Below, one piece after another: positions 59,512-64,000 of a stretch of DNA of 64,000 nucleotides. The notes under the pieces are model-generated. The model did not search any database. It was not told the DNA's origin and worked only from the letters and a program-made list of their open reading frames with translations. The DNA comes from Nonomuraea angiospora. Its GTDB lineage: Bacteria; Actinomycetota; Actinomycetes; Streptosporangiales; Streptosporangiaceae. The position numbers and the translations under genes were made by a program. Within the stretch, counting starts at the first letter, position 1. Each line of letters opens with the position of its first letter. The stretch spans positions 7,130,001 through 7,194,000 of the forward strand of contig NZ_JADBEK010000001.1 in the NCBI RefSeq assembly GCF_014873145.1, read 5' to 3'.

Positions 59512-61428
59512 CTAGCGATCGTCAGCGTGCCTGACCTCGGGAATCCAGCCACCCGCCAGGACCATGGCGCGCTGGCGGGCGGACAGGCGGTGCCGGAGGA
59601 TCACGCCACCGGCGTCGATCTCGTCTCCGGTCTCCACCGCCTTGCGCAGCCCGTCCAGCCGCAGCTCGTCGCCCTGGGCGATGCGGTCGTAGCCGGCTTC
59701 GTCGGTGAACTCCAGCGCCAGGACGCCGAAATTGGCGAGGTTCTGCCAGTGGATGCGGGCGAAGGACTTGGCGATCACGACCCGGAGCCCGAGGTAGCGG
59801 GGGACGATGGCGGCGTGTTCCCTGGAGGAGCCCTGGCCGTAGTTGCGCCCGCCGACGATGGTGTGCGGACCCGCGGCGCGGGCCCGCCGAGGGTAGGTCT
59901 CGTCGAGCTGTCCGAAGGCGAAGTCGGCCAGCGCCGCGATGTCGCTGCGGTACGGCAGCGCCCGCGCCCCGGCAGGCAGGATCTCGTCGGTGGAGACGTC
60001 GTCACCGACCTTGAGCAGGACCGGCAGGGTGAGCGAGTCCGGCAGCGGGTCCAGCTCGGGAAGCGAGCCGATGCTGTCGGCCTTGACCAGGGTGACCTGG
60101 CGGGCCTCCGCGATCGGCAACGGTCTCTGCAGCGGGGTCGTGACGGCGCTGGCGATGCGCGGCTGCCGTATCGCCGGGAGAGCCAGGTCGAGGTCGCGCG
60201 GGTCGGTGATGGTGCCGGTGAGCGCCGCCGCGGCGGCGGTTTCCGGCGAGCAGAGCCAGACCAGGTCGTCGTGGGTGCCCGAGCGGCCGGGGAAGTTGCG
60301 GGGGAAGGTGCGCAGGCTGTTGCGGCCGACGGCGGGAGCCTGGCCCATGCCGATGCAGCCCAGGCAGCCGGTCTGGTGGATGCGGGCGCCGGACTCGATC
60401 AGCGCGGTGAGCGCGCCGGTCTTGATCAGGTCGGCCAGGACCTGTCGCGAGGTCGGATTGATCTCCAGAGACACCTGCGGATGCACCTGCCGGCCGCGCA
60501 ACATCTCCGCCACCACGGCGAAGTCACGCAAACCCGGATTGGCCGACGAGCCCACCACGACCTGGTGGACCGGCTCGCCGACGACCTGCCGCACCGGAAG
60601 CACGTTTCCCGGCGAGCCGGGGCCGGCGATGAGCGGTTCCACCGCGGACAGGTCGATCTCGTCCCCTATGTCATATCCGGCGTCCGGATCGGCCGCCAGC
60701 TCCACGTAGTCGCCGGCCCGTCCCTGGGCGTCCAGGAACTCCAGGACCCGCGCGTCGGAGGGAAAGACGGACGTGGTGGCGCCCAGCTCGGCGCCCATGT
60801 TGGCGATCACGTGCCGGTCCATCGCGCTCAGCGCGCCCAGCCCCGGGCCGTGGTACTCGATGATCTTGTGTACGCCGCCCGACACCCCGTGGCGGCGCAG
60901 CAACTCCAGAATGACGTCCTTGGCGCTCACCCAATCCGGCAACGCGCCCGCCAGCCGTATCCCCCAGATCCGTGGCATGGTCACATGCAGCGGCTGCCCG
61001 GCCATGGCCATCGCCACCTCCAGACCGCCCACGCCGATCGCCAGCATGCCCAGCGAGCCGGCGGCGCAGGTGTGGGAGTCGGCGCCGGCGAGCGTCCGTC
61101 CCGGCACGCCGAAGTGCTGCATGTGGGTGGGGTGGGAGACGCCGTTGCCCGGCGGCGAGTACCAGATCCCGTAGCGCCGGCAGGCCGAGCGCAGGAACAG
61201 GTGGTCGGCCATGTTGCGCTCGTCGGACTGCAGGAGGTTGTGGTCGACGTACTGCGCCGCCACCTCGGTGCGTACCCGGTCCAGGCCCAGCGCCTCCAGC
61301 TCCAACATCACCATCGTGCCCGTGGCGTCCTGGATCAGTGCCTGGTCGACGCGCAGCCCGATCTCCTCGCCCGGCCGCATCTCGCCGGCGGTCAGATGCG
61401 AGCTGATCAGCTTCTCGGCCAGATTCAC
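59512..61428 (-). CDS. acn: Aconitate hydratase (short, Aquifex-type)
   Basis: 638 residues, shorter than the roughly 900-residue AcnA common in actinobacteria. The domain order matches the short aconitases: N-terminal catalytic domains with the Fe-S cysteines (GADSHTCAAGSLG and GCLGCIGMGQAPA) and the swivel domain at the C-terminus (GDDVSTDEILPAG, GGRNYGQGSSREHAAI, IAKSFARIHWQNLANFG). It should interconvert citrate and isocitrate. No other TCA genes flank it. It may be a second, specialised aconitase. Confidence 0.92.
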   Translation of the reverse strand: MNLAEKLISSHLTAGEMRPGEEIGLRVDQALIQDATGTMVMLELEALGLDRVRTEVAAQYVDHNLLQSDERNMADHLFLRSACRRYGIWYSPPGNGVSHPTHMQHFGVPGRTLAGADSHTCAAGSLGMLAIGVGGLEVAMAMAGQPLHVTMPRIWGIRLAGALPDWVSAKDVILELLRRHGVSGGVHKIIEYHGPGLGALSAMDRHVIANMGAELGATTSVFPSDARVLEFLDAQGRAGDYVELAADPDAGYDIGDEIDLSAVEPLIAGPGSPGNVLPVRQVVGEPVHQVVVGSSANPGLRDFAVVAEMLRGRQVHPQVSLEINPTSRQVLADLIKTGALTALIESGARIHQTGCLGCIGMGQAPAVGRNSLRTFPRNFPGRSGTHDDLVWLCSPETAAAAALTGTITDPRDLDLALPAIRQPRIASAVTTPLQRPLPIAEARQVTLVKADSIGSLPELDPLPDSLTLPVLLKVGDDVSTDEILPAGARALPYRSDIAALADFAFGQLDETYPRRARAAGPHTIVGGRNYGQGSSREHAAIVPRYLGLRVVIAKSFARIHWQNLANFGVLALEFTDEAGYDRIAQGDELRLDGLRKAVETGDEIDAGGVILRHRLSARQRAMVLAGGWIPEVRHADDR

Positions 61429-61549
61429 GCCTCCACGCCCCCATGGATGGCTTTGTCGGGAAAGCTCCAGGTCACCCTGCCCTCGGGCGCCGGTGTCAAT
61501 CGGCTTCCGGCGTGTGACGTGCTGTCATGGCATGCGCGGCGCGCGGTTC

Positions 61550-62058
61550 TCCAGCTGCAGAACGCCCAGAGCATGAGCGACACCCCGGCGATGAACTCGC
61601 GCGGCACCACGCCGACGCCCGGCGGAAGGTTCAGCAGCTGCGCCCCGGCCAGGACGCTGATCGCGGCAGCGCCAGTGCCCCGCCGGGGAAGAGCCTGGCC
61701 GGCATCGCCGTGGCGACCGCGACGGACTGGGTGCCGACCACCCACACGAACCAGTTCCCGTCCGCCTGGTGACGTTCGCCGGAGACGATCAGCCGGAGCG
61801 GCACGCCGTAGCTCAGCACCGCCAATACCGCCGGTGCAGCAGCCTCCATCCGTACGCCAGAGCCAACGTCACGAAACCGGCTCCCGCCACCACCAGCAGC
61901 GCCGCGGAAGCCACCCGCGTGCCGCCCTTGTCCAGCGCCTTGGACACGATCCCGGTGGCCATGACGAACGCGAACGCCTCCGTACGGAAGCGCTGCGCCA
62001 ACAACCCCAAGCCCGCCCGGCGCCCCGGCGGGCGCCGTCCATCGGTCGCTGAGTCCAC
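61550..62058 (-). pseudogene. Tellurite-resistance/dicarboxylate (TDT) family transporter remnant
   Basis: GTG at 62058. The first part (RFRTEAFAFVMATGIVSKALDKGGTRVASAALLVVAGAGFVTLALAYGWRLLHR) is the first two helices of a TDT transporter. The frame then shifts to VLSYGVPLRLIVSGERHQADGNWFVWVVGTQSVAVATAMPA and again to AAISVLAGAQLLNLPPGVGVVPREFIAGVSLMLWAFCSW. Only about 170 of the roughly 330 residues remain, in three frames. Confidence 0.7.
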
Positions 62059-62256
62059 CGTGTCACCTCGGTCCCCGCTGCCCGGACGGTCGGGAGTCGC
62101 CGGGCGGAATTGCACGATACACAGAGTCACGCGCACTCGGCGAGGTAGCGAAGCCCCGGTTCCCAGCAAGAAACCATATTTCCGGGCGGGACACCCATCG
62201 GTCCGATTGCTACGTTGATCGTGATCCACCGAATCAGCCGAACGACTGGCAGGGTG

Positions 62257-63327
62257 ATGCACTTGCGCGAAAATACCCCACTCGACGGAGCATCTGCCGT
62301 AAGTCGTCGCACGCTCCTCCGAACCGGTACAGGGATAGCGGCCGCCGCCGTCAGCGGCGGCCTTTCCTTGTTCGCGGCCGAGCCGGCGTCCGCGACCGTC
62401 CCGACATCCCAGCGTTTCGTGTTCGAGGGGGCCGGCGGCGATCCCGTTGTGCGGGCCACGCTTCACCAGCCTTACTGGGCGATGCAGTCCTTCGCCTTCG
62501 ACCACGTCCACGGGCACATCTACTTCGCGCAGAGCAAGGTCGGGAGCACGAACGGCGACCTCTGGCTGACCAGGACCGACCTGAGCGGCAAGGTGCTGGG
62601 CGCCATGGCGCTCCACGGGTTCGACCACGGTTCGTCGATGGCGATCCAGCCGGACACGTCCGGCTCTCCGTATGTGTGGCTCGCGGGCGACTGGAGGAGC
62701 CTGTCCCCCGGTACGGCCCCGAACAGCCACACGATCTGCCGCATCAAGTACAGCGACGGCGGCCTGCTCGACTACGCCGAGGACGCGGGGATCCGGAACT
62801 TCCCGGTCCGCCTCTCCGATTTCCGGGACTGTCCGAGGCCGTCGATCGATCCCTACACCAACCGGCTGCTCGTCCGGTACATGGGGACGACGAGCCCGTG
62901 GCGCCTCGCGCTGTTCGACCTCTCCGCCGTCCTCGACAAGGGCATCAGCGACAGCACTCCCGTCCTCACCATGCGCGCCCTCCCGACCAACGCCCAGCTC
63001 GGTCTCTCCGACTCCGACCTCTTCCAGGGCGTGACCTCGTACGGCCAGTACGCGTACCTCTCCTACGGTGGTCCGCCCGCGCAGCCCTCGGACCCGGCCA
63101 AGCCGTCCTACCTGGTCCGTCTCGACATGAACAAGACCGGGGGTTCGGTCGAGGAGGTGTACCGGACGAGGGCGGGCGAGTCGCTGCCCGGTCGCGAACC
63201 TCAGGGAATGGCGATCTGGCGATCGCCGGACGGCCCGCGCCTCGCGTTCGGCTTCTCCAGCAAGATCAGTGGCAGTCCTGACCAGTTCCAGGCGACCGTC
63301 TTCTACAAGAGCCAACTCACCGGGTAA
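62257..63327 (+). CDS. Tat-exported TagC-like beta-propeller protein (paralogue)
   Basis: 356 residues from the ATG at 62257. Twin-arginine signal SRRTLLRTGTGIAAAAVSGGLSLFAAEPASA. The rest is the same propeller as at 29041: WAMQSFAFDHVHGHIYFAQ, LHGFDHGSSMAIQPDTSGSPYVWLAGDW, DLFQGVTSYGQYAYLSYGG, SLPGREPQGMAIW, ending ATVFYKSQLTG against ASIFYKTELI. It overlaps the 3' end of lgt tail to tail by 11 bp. Confidence 0.87.
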   Translation: MHLRENTPLDGASAVSRRTLLRTGTGIAAAAVSGGLSLFAAEPASATVPTSQRFVFEGAGGDPVVRATLHQPYWAMQSFAFDHVHGHIYFAQSKVGSTNGDLWLTRTDLSGKVLGAMALHGFDHGSSMAIQPDTSGSPYVWLAGDWRSLSPGTAPNSHTICRIKYSDGGLLDYAEDAGIRNFPVRLSDFRDCPRPSIDPYTNRLLVRYMGTTSPWRLALFDLSAVLDKGISDSTPVLTMRALPTNAQLGLSDSDLFQGVTSYGQYAYLSYGGPPAQPSDPAKPSYLVRLDMNKTGGSVEEVYRTRAGESLPGREPQGMAIWRSPDGPRLAFGFSSKISGSPDQFQATVFYKSQLTG

Positions 63328-64000
63328 GCCGCGTCCGGCGGGTGGCGGTGAGGTAGGTGACCGCCGCCCCGAAGACCAGCAGGGCGGTCCAGACGTTGAA
63401 GCGCAATCCCAGGAGGAGAGGGGCGGGGTCCACGCGCAGCCACTCGATCCAGGCGCGGCCGGTGGTGTAGGCCGCGGCGTACAGGGCGAACACCCGGCCA
63501 CGGTCCAGCCTGAAGCGGCGCTCGGCCCAGAGGACGAGCCCGGCCACGCCGAGGTTCCACAACGACTCGTAAAGGAAGGCCGGGTGGTAGGTGGCCGTGG
63601 ATTCCATGCCCGGCGGCCGGTGGGCGGGGTCGATCTCGAGCGCCCAGGGCAGGGTGGTCGGTCCGCCGTACAACTCCTGGTTGAACCAGTTGCCCCAGCG
63701 GGCGATCACCTGCCCGAGCGCGATCCCGGGCGCGACGGCGTCGGCGAAGTCGCGCAGCGGGATGCCGCGCCGGCGGCAGGCCAGCCACGCGCCCAGCGCG
63801 CCGCCGGCGACGGCGCCCCAGATGCTGATCCCGCCCTCCCAGATCGCGAAGGCGCGCAGGGGGTTCCTGCCGGGACCGAAGTACTGCTGCCAGTCGGTGG
63901 CCAGGTGGTAGATCCGCGCACCGACCAGGCCGAACGGCACGGCCCAGGTGGCGATGTCCCCCACCGCGCCGCGCTCGCCGCCGCGGGCCGTCCAGCGGCG
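63317..64000 (-). CDS. lgt: Prolipoprotein diacylglyceryl transferase, 5' end beyond the window
   Basis: The visible 228 codons enter from the right edge in frame (RRWTARGGERGAVGDIATWAVPFGLVGARIYHLATD). Lgt hallmarks: the H in RIYHL, IWEGGISIWGAVAGGALGAW, the signature GNWFNQELYGGPTTLPWALEI with N and E, and YHPAFLYESLWNLGVAGLVLW. The enzyme moves diacylglycerol from phosphatidylglycerol to the lipobox Cys of prolipoproteins, such as the one at 15-1556. The start codon and promoter are outside the window. Confidence 0.93.
   Translation of the reverse strand, partial: RRWTARGGERGAVGDIATWAVPFGLVGARIYHLATDWQQYFGPGRNPLRAFAIWEGGISIWGAVAGGALGAWLACRRRGIPLRDFADAVAPGIALGQVIARWGNWFNQELYGGPTTLPWALEIDPAHRPPGMESTATYHPAFLYESLWNLGVAGLVLWAERRFRLDRGRVFALYAAAYTTGRAWIEWLRVDPAPLLLGLRFNVWTALLVFGAAVTYLTATRRTRLTR

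Noticed and set aside
59527..62052. 841-codon plus-strand open frame
   Set aside because: It is antisense to the aconitase gene, whose motifs are unambiguous; the translation is Arg/Gly/Val-rich shadow with no domain.
61813..63501. 562-codon minus-strand open frame
   Set aside because: Mostly antisense to the TagC-like gene. Only its last 80 codons are meaningful (TDT transporter remnant).

Overview
The window is high-GC actinobacterial chromosome. The gene families point to a filamentous actinomycete: Lsr2-type and spore-associated (SapA-like) proteins, actinobacterial DUF5994 proteins, MmyB-type regulators, NBR1-Ig/HTH membrane proteins, TagC-like propellers and LAL-type LuxR remnants. The best guess is Streptosporangiaceae (Nonomuraea-like). 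That is inference from gene content; no rRNA or other phylogenetic marker is present.

Layout. 1-5.9 kb: an OmpA-type lipoprotein, a chimeric transposase/PadR gene, a decayed membrane gene, a broken cupredoxin, an IS remnant and small secreted proteins. 6-7.3 kb: a TetR-DoxX pair with two matching operators. 7.5-16.2 kb: a stress-type island with a DUF5994-STAS-fatty-acid desaturase operon, a tyrosine recombinase next to a dif-like palindrome, a universal stress protein, a fused DUF5994-STAS gene, a DUF5994-GNAT gene and an orphan histidine kinase. 16.3-22.6 kb: a tRNA 3'-end fragment, a broken SDR, an MmyB-type regulator with an SDR, a glutamate decarboxylase-P450 operon, a second short match to the tRNA 3' end and an integrase remnant. 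22.7-31 kb: secreted proteins, NmrA/TetR and VOC/PadR pairs with clear palindromic operators, an AraC regulator, a TagC-like propeller and a SapA-like protein. 32.4-35 kb: a second, direct-orientation copy of the DUF5994-STAS-recombinase block, with its desaturase cut to 43 codons and its recombinase internally deleted. 35-53 kb: a Crp/Fnr regulator, an Lsr2-like protein, DUF305, an S33 hydrolase, a NarL-type two-component system, LtrA, a PP2C phosphatase, a PadR/membrane pair and many pseudogenes. 53-64 kb: more housekeeping-like genes: acyltransferase, Ser/Thr kinase, nicotinamidase, ECF sigma with a probable anti-sigma, methyltransferase, aconitase, TagC-like propeller and the 3' part of lgt.

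The most interesting system is the recurring DUF5994-STAS module. Two direct-repeat copies and one fused copy share a conserved block about 60 bp upstream of the gene and a hairpin exactly 18 nt before the start codon. All three STAS domains lack the serines that are phosphorylated in SpoIIAA-type anti-anti-sigma factors. In copy A the STAS gene overlaps the desaturase start by 4 bp. A fourth DUF5994 protein is fused to GNAT-like domains. Together with the nearby PP2C phosphatase, universal stress protein and orphan kinase, this suggests a stress or membrane-fluidity signalling cassette of unknown mechanism, spread by duplication around a tyrosine recombinase.

The island is also a graveyard. 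At least ten decayed genes and about eight IS or recombinase fragments lie between 1 and 53 kb; only one more pseudogene (61.6-62.1 kb) lies beyond that. No rRNA, complete tRNA or CRISPR array was seen.
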